10,843 bases of DNA from Chitinophagaceae bacterium (GCA_947483345.1 CANKNL010000082.1:1-10843); one strand, 5' to 3'. Shown: positions 1-7,121, numbered from the stretch's first letter. The notes: generated by a model not told the origin, from the sequence alone. Made by a program: numbers and translations.

Positions 1-750
1 ATGGGGTTTGAACGCATCCAATCGGGCAAAGCCAAAAGAATGCTGGTTGGGGGATGCAGTGATCATGGTCCGTATATATGGGGCGGCTTTGATGCCATGC
101 GGGTGATGACTTATAAACATAATAATACACCCGAAAAAGCCTCCCGCCCAATGAGTGCCACTGCCAGTGGTTTTGTACCGGGTAGTGGTGCAGGTGCTTT
201 ATTATTGGAATCTTTAACCAGTGCTTTGGAAAGGGGTGCAAACATTTATGGAGAAATTGCAGGCGCTGCAATAAATGCGGGTGGCCAACGTGGTAATGGC
301 AGTATGACAGCCCCCAATGATGTGGCTGTACAACGTTGTATAAAAAATGCGGTTGATAATGCCCGCATACACGCAAATGACATTGATCTGATAAATGGCC
401 ATTTAACTGCAACCAGTAAAGATGCAGCAGAAATACATAACTGGGTCACTGCTTTAAACAGAAAAGGAAAAGATTTTCCATACATTCATTCGTTAAAAGC
501 GATGACCGGCCATTGCCTGAGTGCGGCCGGAGCCATTGAAAGTGTTGCTGCTGTGCTGGGGTTAAAAAATAATTTTATTTTTCCATCCATTAATTGCGAA
601 GATATACATCCCGCTATTGCTGCCCTTATTGATGTAGAAAAAATTCCGCAAAAACTTACAGAAACGAATAAATTGCAGGTGATAGCTAAAGCCAGTTTTG
701 GTTTTGGTGATATCAATGCCTGTATCATTTTTAAAAAGTATAACGGATGA
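1..750 (+). CDS. beta-ketoacyl-ACP synthase (KAS I/II-type), C-terminal part, 5' end outside window
   Basis: This is the C-terminal ~249 residues of a condensing enzyme that joins an acyl chain to malonyl-ACP. Residues 131-142 carry a variant of the first active-site histidine motif (NGHLTAT, His134; usual form NAHGTGT). Residues 164-180 carry the conserved Lys and second histidine (SLKAMTGH, Lys166 and His171). The C-terminal glycine-rich loop reads FGFGDINA (233-240), where FGFGGxNA is usual. The catalytic cysteine motif of the thiolase fold should lie just upstream of residue 1, so the ATG at position 1 is almost certainly an internal methionine and the gene starts before the window. The stop overlaps the next start (ATGA, 747-750), which implies translational coupling to the acyl carrier protein. 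By family this is a fatty acid/polyketide-type synthase. Pairing with a dedicated ACP and PPTase suggests specialised rather than housekeeping synthesis, which is inference. Confidence 0.88.
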   Translation: MGFERIQSGKAKRMLVGGCSDHGPYIWGGFDAMRVMTYKHNNTPEKASRPMSATASGFVPGSGAGALLLESLTSALERGANIYGEIAGAAINAGGQRGNGSMTAPNDVAVQRCIKNAVDNARIHANDIDLINGHLTATSKDAAEIHNWVTALNRKGKDFPYIHSLKAMTGHCLSAAGAIESVAAVLGLKNNFIFPSINCEDIHPAIAALIDVEKIPQKLTETNKLQVIAKASFGFGDINACIIFKKYNG

Positions 751-1001
751 GCAAAGACGCCATGATTGAAAAACTGAAGAGCATAGTAAAGCCTTATGTT
801 AAAAACGAAGAAGGATTTAATAACCTGAATGCAGACTCAGATTTTATGAAAGACCTGAAGATCAATTCGGCCAATCTGGTTGATGTGATCTTGGATATAG
901 AAAACGAATTTGATATACTAATAGATAATGAGTCGATGGAAAAAATGCTCACTGTACAATCTGCCATGGACACGATAAACGCCAAACTGGGAGAAAAATG
1001 A
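747..1001 (+). CDS. acyl carrier protein
   Basis: This 84-residue acidic protein has the size and pattern of a type II acyl carrier protein, which carries acyl intermediates on a phosphopantetheine arm. The attachment serine is most likely Ser41 in DLKINSANLVDVI, aligning with the usual DLGxDSLDxVEL. The following helix II (ILDIENEFDILI) matches the conserved ALEEEFDI region. The site is off consensus: Asn precedes the serine and Ala-Asn follows it, where Asp-Ser-Leu is normal. This points to a specialised carrier rather than the housekeeping AcpP. The start overlaps the stop of the synthase gene and the stop overlaps the start of the transferase gene, both as ATGA, so the three proteins are probably made together. 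Its natural partners are likely the flanking synthase and the phosphopantetheinyl transferase. Confidence 0.9.
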   Translation: MSKDAMIEKLKSIVKPYVKNEEGFNNLNADSDFMKDLKINSANLVDVILDIENEFDILIDNESMEKMLTVQSAMDTINAKLGEK

Positions 1002-1579
1002 CCGGTAACGATATTGTAGACAAATTTACTGCGGCGGCTGAAAGCAACTGGAAGAGAAAGGGTTTTCTTGAAAAGCTATTTACCGGGCAGGAACAGCAAC
1101 TGATTGGCGAAGCCAGCATACCCGAAGATATGCTGTGGAGGCTATGGACCATGAAAGAAAGTGCTTATAAAATTTATACCCGGCAATTTGGTGGTCGATT
1201 TTTTGCTCCGCATAAAATAAACTGTACCATTTTATCAAACACCAGCGGCTGTGTAACATTAAATACCATTAACTACCAAACCATTACCCGTTCTACAAAA
1301 AACTATATTTACAGTATGGCCAGGCTTGATAAAAATGCACAGCAGGCATTTTTAAATTGCTGTTTTCGCTTACCACAATGGACGTATGCTAAACAACAGG
1401 CATTCATTTACGATAACATAATTAACCAATATGCGGTGTTTACAGGAACAATTAAAAATGGGCTTAGCCTGAAGAAAGATAAAGATGGTATTCCCTTTTT
1501 ATCCTGTCAGGGCGATATGTCTGTTATACCTGTTTCCATAACCCATCATGGCCATTTTGCGGCATTTACCATTTATTAA
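998..1579 (+). CDS. 4'-phosphopantetheinyl transferase superfamily protein
   Basis: The 193-residue protein should transfer the phosphopantetheine arm of coenzyme A to the serine of a carrier protein, here most plausibly the ACP encoded immediately upstream. Three motifs in the correct order support this: GNDIVD at residues 3-8 (the AcpS-type G-x-D-I-V-E/D, Mg-binding Asp5), WTMKESAYK at 50-58 (the W-x-x-K-E-A/S signature, Lys53 and Glu54), and VSITHHGHFAAF at 179-190 (the C-terminal S-I-S/T-H motif). It is longer than a classical AcpS (~125 residues) and resembles a Bacteroidota family of about 200 residues that begins M-I/T-GNDIVDL. The start is fixed by the GNDIVD motif directly after the methionine and by the ATGA overlap with the ACP gene. 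No key residue appears to be missing. Confidence 0.9.
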   Translation: MTGNDIVDKFTAAAESNWKRKGFLEKLFTGQEQQLIGEASIPEDMLWRLWTMKESAYKIYTRQFGGRFFAPHKINCTILSNTSGCVTLNTINYQTITRSTKNYIYSMARLDKNAQQAFLNCCFRLPQWTYAKQQAFIYDNIINQYAVFTGTIKNGLSLKKDKDGIPFLSCQGDMSVIPVSITHHGHFAAFTIY

Positions 1580-1588
1580 AATCAAGTG

Positions 1589-2023
1589 ATGAAAACCATT
1601 TTACATTGGGCAATAGAAAAATTAAAAGTAGATAAGAAACTTATCTTAATTTATATAATCGTTTATTTTGTTTGGGGACTGGGTATGAATGCCTTTGGCA
1701 GCTATATGCAGATCGCCAAATTCACTTATTGGTGGCAGATCATTACCTGTTACCTACTGTATATGATCCCCATTTCATTATGGTTACGCCAGCTCCCTTT
1801 TCATGCCCAATATGCTTATGGGCTGGTGGCGATGGCATTGTTGGAGTTTGGTGGTTATGCCCTACACAGTTCATATGCCTATCCGGATAATATACTCGAC
1901 AAACTATTCAGTCCGCAAAATTTCAGTTTGGGTATGGCCTTATTTTTTGCGCTTTATTTTCCGGCAGGTAACTGGGTTGTGGATAAAATTTATACTGCCA
2001 TTTTTAAAAAACCCAGTCAATAA
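1589..2023 (+). CDS. small four-helix integral membrane protein of unknown function
   Basis: I do not recognise this protein. It is 144 residues from the ATG at 1589; a GTG directly before it at 1586 would add one residue. A short basic amphipathic N-terminus is followed by four hydrophobic segments, approximately residues 18-40, 48-67, 75-96 and 112-135, and a short Lys-rich C-terminus. Loops are short, and there is no signal peptide, catalytic motif or obvious ligand site. It begins only 9 bases after the transferase stop, with no room for a separate promoter or terminator, so it is most likely the last gene of the synthase-ACP-transferase operon. An accessory membrane role in that pathway is possible but not shown by sequence. 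It faces a convergent gene 37 bases downstream. Confidence 0.75.
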   Translation: MKTILHWAIEKLKVDKKLILIYIIVYFVWGLGMNAFGSYMQIAKFTYWWQIITCYLLYMIPISLWLRQLPFHAQYAYGLVAMALLEFGGYALHSSYAYPDNILDKLFSPQNFSLGMALFFALYFPAGNWVVDKIYTAIFKKPSQ

Positions 2024-2060
2024 ATTAGGTGGCTATTTAACCGGGTAGCTTTCCGCACTA

Positions 2061-3116
2061 TTAAATTAGTTTTTCATCAGTATCCCTGATCAATTTAAAA
2101 TGTGCTTTTATTTTGCCCAGAAATTGCAGTCCCTTTTGAAAGGGCCAGGGTTTTATGCCATGCCGGCTGTTGTAGTTGCAGATTTGGAATAATGCTTTCC
2201 AGTGTTTTAATATTTCGCGGTAAGCCCCAAACAAGGTATAACCCGTGTCATAAAAATGATTGGGCTCTGCACCACAACCATTGTATTCCAGTATCATAAA
2301 GTTTTTTCTGTTTTTAAGGTCTTCTACATTGGTGCACATGATATCATAGCGGCCATAGAAAAAATCATCAATGCCGTGACTGATCTCATCAAAAACAGAG
2401 AGCAGCTGATCATCTATCTGTTCTTTTAAATCCACAAAATGTGCCCCACGGTTATGATTAGCTGCATAGCTCAACATGTATTTTTCGCCCATAGGAATAA
2501 TGTGTTGTAAATGGGCTTTGTGCTTATTGAACATCTCGTCAATTCTTTTTTGAGCCTTTGGATGCTGCAGGATTAAATCTTCCAGTTTATCTTTTCCATT
2601 GCCTGTAACCTGCAAGGGTATCTTGTGCAAAAAGCCTGTAATAGTTCCTTTGGCATCCTGTGGTTGACGGATATAAAAAACGCTCACTTCCATCGGGTAA
2701 TTAACTAAGGCCTGAATAATATAGTCAACAGGCATGGTGTTATGATAATGTTGCAATGCGGCTTCGGTATCAATTTTACGAAATAAAATACCCTGGCAGG
2801 CCACATCGGGTTTTACAATACAGGGAAATTGAATACCGCTTTTTTCAAAATCAGCTTTTACAATATCAAAATCTTGTTGAGGCAACACCATACAAGTTGC
2901 CGGATATAGGTGTTTGGGCAACAGGTCATACATCTCGGTTTTGGGTTCCCCATCCATGCCGCCAAAAGTAATTTTTGGATTACTGGGTGTAAAAAACCAA
3001 ACCGAACCTGATCGAAGCATATACCAGCCCCAAACTGGGGCAATTGGGGCATACAATAATTTAAAAGGCCAGGCCTCCCAGTTGCCAATACGGTTAAAAA
3101 TATTTTTTAAGTTCAT
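2061..3116 (-). CDS. ATP-grasp domain protein (D-Ala-D-Ala ligase-like fold), substrate unknown
   Basis: The 351-residue protein shows ATP-grasp features rather than a named enzyme. These are a nucleotide-contacting lysine in PCIVKPDVACQG (residues 98-109, Lys102), a hinge/adenine-binding stretch near DYIIQALVNYPMEVSVFY (131-148, Glu143), and a C-terminal metal-binding stretch in which Asp258 (GRYDI) is followed by Glu277 and Asn279 (MILEYNGCGAEPNH). ATP-grasp enzymes join a carboxylate to an amine or thiol through an acyl phosphate. A hydrophobic stretch near residues 18-33 could be a membrane-associating segment or part of the fold. Homologues in Bacteroidota are usually labelled 'D-alanine--D-alanine ligase' or just 'ATP-grasp'. 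I see no basis for claiming a peptidoglycan role here, because no cell-wall genes are adjacent. The gene converges on the lipid-type operon and diverges from the Fe-S protein gene. Confidence 0.72.
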   Translation of the reverse strand: MNLKNIFNRIGNWEAWPFKLLYAPIAPVWGWYMLRSGSVWFFTPSNPKITFGGMDGEPKTEMYDLLPKHLYPATCMVLPQQDFDIVKADFEKSGIQFPCIVKPDVACQGILFRKIDTEAALQHYHNTMPVDYIIQALVNYPMEVSVFYIRQPQDAKGTITGFLHKIPLQVTGNGKDKLEDLILQHPKAQKRIDEMFNKHKAHLQHIIPMGEKYMLSYAANHNRGAHFVDLKEQIDDQLLSVFDEISHGIDDFFYGRYDIMCTNVEDLKNRKNFMILEYNGCGAEPNHFYDTGYTLFGAYREILKHWKALFQICNYNSRHGIKPWPFQKGLQFLGKIKAHFKLIRDTDEKLI

Positions 3117-3231
3117 CAGTAAACACGAAGGTATTTAAAATGTACTGGTTATGCCCACAAACCTGTTTGCCGCAGCACCGATTGCGGAAATTATTAAATT
3201 ACAGCAAAATCATTTCATCAATCATAAGGTT

Positions 3232-3254
3232 TACTTTTGAATGACTTATTTTTG
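3232..3254 (+). promoter_or_regulatory. two Bacteroidota -7 promoter elements in tandem (TACTTTTG and TATTTTTG)
   Basis: Positions 3232-3239 (TACTTTTG) and 3247-3254 (TATTTTTG) both match the Bacteroidota consensus TAnnTTTG exactly. They lie 53-75 bases upstream of the Fe-S protein start on the same strand, in the 190-base divergent intergenic region. No good TTG -33 box sits at the expected distance for either copy, so which one is used, or whether both are, is open. Confidence 0.4.
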
Positions 3255-3306
3255 CGGATATTTATGTCGTTTATAAAAAATTCACTTACCGTTATAAATT
3301 TATCAT

Positions 3307-4089
3307 ATGCATGTTCCAACAATGGCAGAAATGATGGCGAAAGGCGACAATCCTGAAATTTTATTTTGGGTAGGCTGTGCCGGAAGTTTTGATCAGCGGG
3401 CTCAAAAGATCACCAAGGCCTTTGTAACCATATTGGATAAAGTTGGTGTTAATTATGCGATACTCGGTAAAGAAGAGATGTGTACAGGCGACCCTGCCCG
3501 GCGTGCAGGCAATGAATTCATGTTTCAAATGATGGCTTACCAGAACATCCAGATCTTAAATGGATATGGTATTAAAAAAATCGTAACGGCCTGCCCGCAT
3601 TGTTTCAATACGCTCAAGAACGAATATCCCGAATTGGGTGGTACCTATGAGGTTATTCATCATGCCACATTTTTACAACAGCTCATTGATGAAGGAAAAA
3701 TTAAAATGACCGAAGCGGGTTCTTTTAAAGGCAAAACAATTACTTACCACGACAGTTGTTACCTGGGCAGGGCCAATCATATTTATGATGCACCCCGTAA
3801 AGTATTGGAAGCCTTGGATATTTCCCTGGTAGAGATGAAACGCTGCCGAAGCAATGGATTATGTTGTGGTGCCGGTGGGGCACAAATGTTTAAAGAAGAA
3901 GAAAAAGGAACAACCCGTATTAATTTTGATCGTGCCCATGAAGCACTTGAAACTGGCGCCAGTGTTATTGCTTCGGCCTGTCCGTTTTGCAATACCATGA
4001 TGACCGACGGGGTTAAAAACAGCAATAAAGAAGACGATGTGCAGGTATTGGATATTGCTGAGTTGGTAGCTTTATCAATGAAAAATTAA
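3307..4089 (+). CDS. (Fe-S)-binding protein with two CCG cysteine-rich domains (HdrB/GlpC/LutA-like)
   Basis: The 260-residue cytoplasmic protein carries two cysteine-rich CCG-type domains like those of heterodisulfide reductase subunit B, GlpC and LutA, which bind Fe-S clusters and pass electrons. Domain 1 has Cys24 (WVGCAG), Cys59 (MCTGDPARRAG) and Cys96/Cys99 (ACPHCFN). Domain 2 has Cys151 (DSCYLGR), Cys180, Cys186-Cys187 (GLCCGAGG) and Cys225/Cys228 (ACPFCNT). The first domain reads C-T-G where the second has a full C-C-G. Length and the MHVPTMAEM start agree with a Bacteroidota family of about 260 residues that I know from genome annotations. In many of those genomes a larger 4Fe-4S dicluster partner lies directly upstream; here that place holds a divergent ATP-grasp gene. 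The next gene follows after 16 bases, so the two form a probable operon. The electron donor and acceptor are unknown. Confidence 0.86.
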   Translation: MHVPTMAEMMAKGDNPEILFWVGCAGSFDQRAQKITKAFVTILDKVGVNYAILGKEEMCTGDPARRAGNEFMFQMMAYQNIQILNGYGIKKIVTACPHCFNTLKNEYPELGGTYEVIHHATFLQQLIDEGKIKMTEAGSFKGKTITYHDSCYLGRANHIYDAPRKVLEALDISLVEMKRCRSNGLCCGAGGAQMFKEEEKGTTRINFDRAHEALETGASVIASACPFCNTMMTDGVKNSNKEDDVQVLDIAELVALSMKN

Positions 4090-4105
4090 AATGTAAAATT
4101 AAAAA

Positions 4106-4624
4106 ATGGATTTAAACTTTCAAGATCATATCCCCTCAGATTTTAATGCCCATTCCCGCGTATGGATTTATCAGAGCAGCCGTTTGTTTCTGGTAAGTGA
4201 AGCATTAGACATGGAAGAGATGCTGACATCATTTGTTTCCAGTTGGAAAAGTCATGGTGATCCTGTGAAAGGATTCGCCAATTTATTCTTTGGTCAGTTC
4301 CTCATTTTAATGGCCGATGAAACAGCTACCAGTGTAGGTGGTTGCAGTACCGATAGCTCTGTTCATCTGATAAAATCTATTGAAGATAAATTTAAAGTCC
4401 AATTACTGGACAGGCAGAATCTGGCTTTTATTGTAAAAGATAAAATTCAGCTTTTACCACTTAGCCAATTGGAATATGCCGTTGACAATCATTTCATCCA
4501 GGCAGATACGTTATATTTCAACAACACCGTTTTATCCAAAAAAGAAATGATTGAAAAATGGATCATTCCGGTTAGAGATAGCTGGCTGGGCAAACGCCTC
4601 AGTTTTACAGAAAAAGCCGTTTAG
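4106..4624 (+). CDS. conserved Bacteroidota protein often labelled 'ABC transporter ATPase'; no ATPase motifs
   Basis: This 172-residue soluble protein belongs to a family I know as widespread in Bacteroidota. It is recognised by SRVWIYQ (residues 17-23), a GGCSTDSSVHLIK block (78-90), a YFNN motif (137-140) and a Trp-rich end (KWIIPVRDSW, 151-160). Databases often call it an ABC transporter ATPase, but I see no Walker A P-loop, no ABC signature and no Walker B aspartate run, and it is too short for an ABC ATPase, so that label should not be trusted. Cys80 with Ser81 and Asp83 in the most conserved block looks like a candidate functional site, which is inference. It lies 16 bases after the Fe-S gene and is probably co-transcribed with it. 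It ends 9 bases before the convergent outer-membrane protein gene. Confidence 0.75.
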   Translation: MDLNFQDHIPSDFNAHSRVWIYQSSRLFLVSEALDMEEMLTSFVSSWKSHGDPVKGFANLFFGQFLILMADETATSVGGCSTDSSVHLIKSIEDKFKVQLLDRQNLAFIVKDKIQLLPLSQLEYAVDNHFIQADTLYFNNTVLSKKEMIEKWIIPVRDSWLGKRLSFTEKAV

Positions 4625-4633
4625 CCAGCGAGC

Positions 4634-7069
4634 CTATTTTTTCTGCAATTTTTTCAATAATGCCTCTCTGCCCGTCTGTTTTGTTTTCTTCTTAAATACA
4701 TAACTCAGCACGATGCGGTAATTGCGGGTATTGGTTGTACTGAAACTTTCCAGGTTAAAATTACTGCCATAAGTAAAATTGGTATTCTGTTGCTGGCGAA
4801 AAGGATCGATACAATTGAGGGATACAATAAATCTTTTATCGAAAAATTTTTGTTGAATACCGATATTCATACTCAACGTATTTCTTACAGTACCCTGTGG
4901 ATTGGCAAAGCGATTAAAAGTAAAACTGGCATTGGCATTTAGCAAATCGGTAAACTGGTAACTGCCGTTTAAGGTTGAATAAAATGACCCTCCATCCCGG
5001 AAAAACCTGACCCGCCGGTCGTACAGGCTGTACACATTAAAAGTATAGCCAAAGCTGATGTTTACTTTAGCTTTTTTATTTATTGTTAGTCCGCCCCAGG
5101 CGCTGGCTTCATACTCTTTTCGGCCGCTGATGTTTTGCCAGGTTGTAAAGGTTCTGCCATCCGGCTGCAGGGTTCTTATCGAACTATAAATATGCTGCAA
5201 TGCATTATAGCCCACCGAGACATTTATATTGTATTTTTTATGCCATTTCCCAAAACCCAGATCAACATTATCAGCAAAATAAGGCTGCAGATAAGGATTA
5301 CCCGATCGGGTATTATACGGATCTGCATAATCCAGACTTGGGTTTAATTCATTTAACCTGGGCCTTTGTACTGTGCGTTTATAGCTAACCGTAATGCTCA
5401 CATCGTTCTTCCACTTTTTTATGATGCTGGCAAAGGGCAAGGCCACCCAGTAGTTATTTGAATACCGGTTACTGTTATTTTGGATATCAAAATGGGTTTG
5501 TGTGTACTCGGATTGCAAGCCGGCATTCATATAAAAGTCGGGAACAAAATCGTACCGTACCGCAGCCCTTAAACTGTATATCAGTTGATGAAAAAGAAAA
5601 TCATTACTCAATAGTTCATTTTGCACAAATACCTGTTCAGGCATTTTCATAAAAGCCGTATTCAAAATATTATGATTGTTATAGCGATTAAACCCGGCAC
5701 CAAAATTAAGTGACGTTTTACTTCCTTTAACCGGCTTGTCGTAATTTATTCTTGCACTGATGCTGTTATTTTTACTGAACGTATTTTGCGCCTGTGTTGA
5801 ATCCGAACCGGTAGTTGAGTGATCGGGATTTAAATACTGCTGATAAAAATCTTTTTCATTATTGTTGGCATTAAAATTAAATCCCGCGATGATTTTCAGT
5901 AATGTTTTAGGGTTTTTACCCTTGATATTATACGTTAAATTAAAAGCAGGGCTCCAGTTTTTATTATCGGTTGCCGTATACCGGTTACTTAATTTAGTCA
6001 ATTGGCTATACCGGTTTAAATTACTGTATTCCGTACTATTTTCATAAGCTGCGTTATTACTATTGTACTGCCCGGTAACAGTTATACTTTGTTGCTTGTT
6101 CAGGTCATAATCCACGCTCAGCCGCAGATTTGGCCTTCTGTTATTATTATTATTTTGCCCCTGCGTGTTGAAATAATTTACAGAATCAACATAATTATTT
6201 TGCCGGTGGCTATAACTGTTTCCATAAAATTCACTGTATCCAAAGCCTGTTGAAAAATTAATGGCTATTTTATTTTTACGGTAACTTACATTTCCGCTGA
6301 TGGCGGCTTCGCCCCGGGTACCATAATTGATATTTATTTTAGCATTAAACCCCAGCTTCCCTTTTTTGGTAATGATATTGATCACGCCACCTCTTTCATT
6401 GGCATATTGCGGCGGTGGCGTGGTCATTACCTCAATACGTTCTATCATACTACCTGGCATACTTTCCATCAGGTCCTGCAATTGTTTAGCATCCAGTTCT
6501 ACGGGCTTATCATCTATTAAAATTTTAACTTCTTTACCACGCAGTAATATCTTGCCATCATTATCAACATTTACCAATGGTGTTTGTTTTAATAATTCGA
6601 TGGTGGTAGCGCCCGAACTTAATGCCGACTCACCGGTATTAAAAATAATCTTACCGTCTTTGTTTTCAATGAGCGGCTTTTCGGCATACACCGTTACCTC
6701 ATTAAGTAATGAAGTCTTTTTATTTAACCGGATATCATTAAGATCAAAATCAAATCTGTCGGCACGGAGGTGAATACTGTCGATAACCATGATTGTATAG
6801 CCTACAGCAAACACCTGTAAACGATAATAACCAAACACAAGTTTATCAAAATAAAATTCACCGTTTTTTAAACTGAGTTGACGATACTGAACAGTACTAT
6901 CCGACATTAAGGTCAGCGACAGGGTGGCCCTTTCAATGGCCTTACTGTTATCGGCATCCAATATACTGCCAATCACCAATCCCGGATCAGGTGCTGTGCT
7001 TTGTGCTGAAACAACTGCTGAAAAAAACAGCATCAGCCAAACCGTTGTAAATTTCACAAAAATGGTCAT
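4634..7069 (-). CDS. outer membrane beta-barrel protein with carboxypeptidase-regulatory-like and plug domains (TonB-receptor-like)
   Basis: The 811-residue protein starts with a signal peptide (residues 1-22, hydrophobic core then AVVSA-Q, signal peptidase I type). A carboxypeptidase-regulatory-like beta-sandwich follows (about 29-115), then a plug-like segment (about 125-235) containing DGKILLRGKEVKILID, EVMTTPPPQYA and GGVINIITKKG. The rest, about 240-792, is a long barrel of alternating aromatic strands rich in Asn, Tyr and Ser, ending in YRIVLSYVF. This architecture matches the Bacteroidota 'outer membrane beta-barrel family' (TonB-dependent-receptor-like, OMP_b-brl_3 type). A 19-residue Lys-rich tail follows the last predicted strand. 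A run of five asparagines near the first extracellular loops is encoded by an AAT repeat (6141-6155). There is no SusD partner or sigma/anti-sigma pair next to it, so it is not a typical polysaccharide utilisation locus and the substrate is unknown. Confidence 0.87.
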   Translation of the reverse strand: MTIFVKFTTVWLMLFFSAVVSAQSTAPDPGLVIGSILDADNSKAIERATLSLTLMSDSTVQYRQLSLKNGEFYFDKLVFGYYRLQVFAVGYTIMVIDSIHLRADRFDFDLNDIRLNKKTSLLNEVTVYAEKPLIENKDGKIIFNTGESALSSGATTIELLKQTPLVNVDNDGKILLRGKEVKILIDDKPVELDAKQLQDLMESMPGSMIERIEVMTTPPPQYANERGGVINIITKKGKLGFNAKININYGTRGEAAISGNVSYRKNKIAINFSTGFGYSEFYGNSYSHRQNNYVDSVNYFNTQGQNNNNNRRPNLRLSVDYDLNKQQSITVTGQYNSNNAAYENSTEYSNLNRYSQLTKLSNRYTATDNKNWSPAFNLTYNIKGKNPKTLLKIIAGFNFNANNNEKDFYQQYLNPDHSTTGSDSTQAQNTFSKNNSISARINYDKPVKGSKTSLNFGAGFNRYNNHNILNTAFMKMPEQVFVQNELLSNDFLFHQLIYSLRAAVRYDFVPDFYMNAGLQSEYTQTHFDIQNNSNRYSNNYWVALPFASIIKKWKNDVSITVSYKRTVQRPRLNELNPSLDYADPYNTRSGNPYLQPYFADNVDLGFGKWHKKYNINVSVGYNALQHIYSSIRTLQPDGRTFTTWQNISGRKEYEASAWGGLTINKKAKVNISFGYTFNVYSLYDRRVRFFRDGGSFYSTLNGSYQFTDLLNANASFTFNRFANPQGTVRNTLSMNIGIQQKFFDKRFIVSLNCIDPFRQQQNTNFTYGSNFNLESFSTTNTRNYRIVLSYVFKKKTKQTGREALLKKLQKK

Positions 7070-7121
7070 ATATAAAAGGTAAAATTAATGATTGCACCAG
7101 TTTAAATTTTAGTTTTATTTA

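Noticed and set aside
1..3. ATG at position 1 as the true start of the ketosynthase
   Set aside because: The first residues correspond to the region just after the catalytic cysteine of a KS, so more than a third of the protein must lie upstream of the window.
2021..2069. Direct repeat TAAATTAG (2021-2028 and 2062-2069) as an attachment site
   Set aside because: Eight AT-rich bases at two gene ends, no mobile genes in between or nearby; chance.
3151..3240. A 29-residue ORF beginning MPTNLFAAAP in the intergenic region before the Fe-S gene
   Set aside because: It has no recognisable features, and its end overlaps a -7 promoter match; most likely chance.
4581..4629. Imperfect inverted repeat (GCTGGCT...AAACG with CGTTT-AGCCAGC) at the convergent junction as a terminator
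   Set aside because: It needs a 4-base bulge and a 21-base loop and lies mostly in coding sequence; too weak compared with the hairpin at 9481.
6141..6155. TTA trinucleotide run as a phase-variation tract
   Set aside because: A unit of three bases does not shift the frame; it only encodes a run of asparagines in the barrel.
6327..6773. A 148-residue + strand ORF inside the outer-membrane protein gene
   Set aside because: It is antisense to the well-supported plug region and hydrophobic only because of reverse-complement codon effects.
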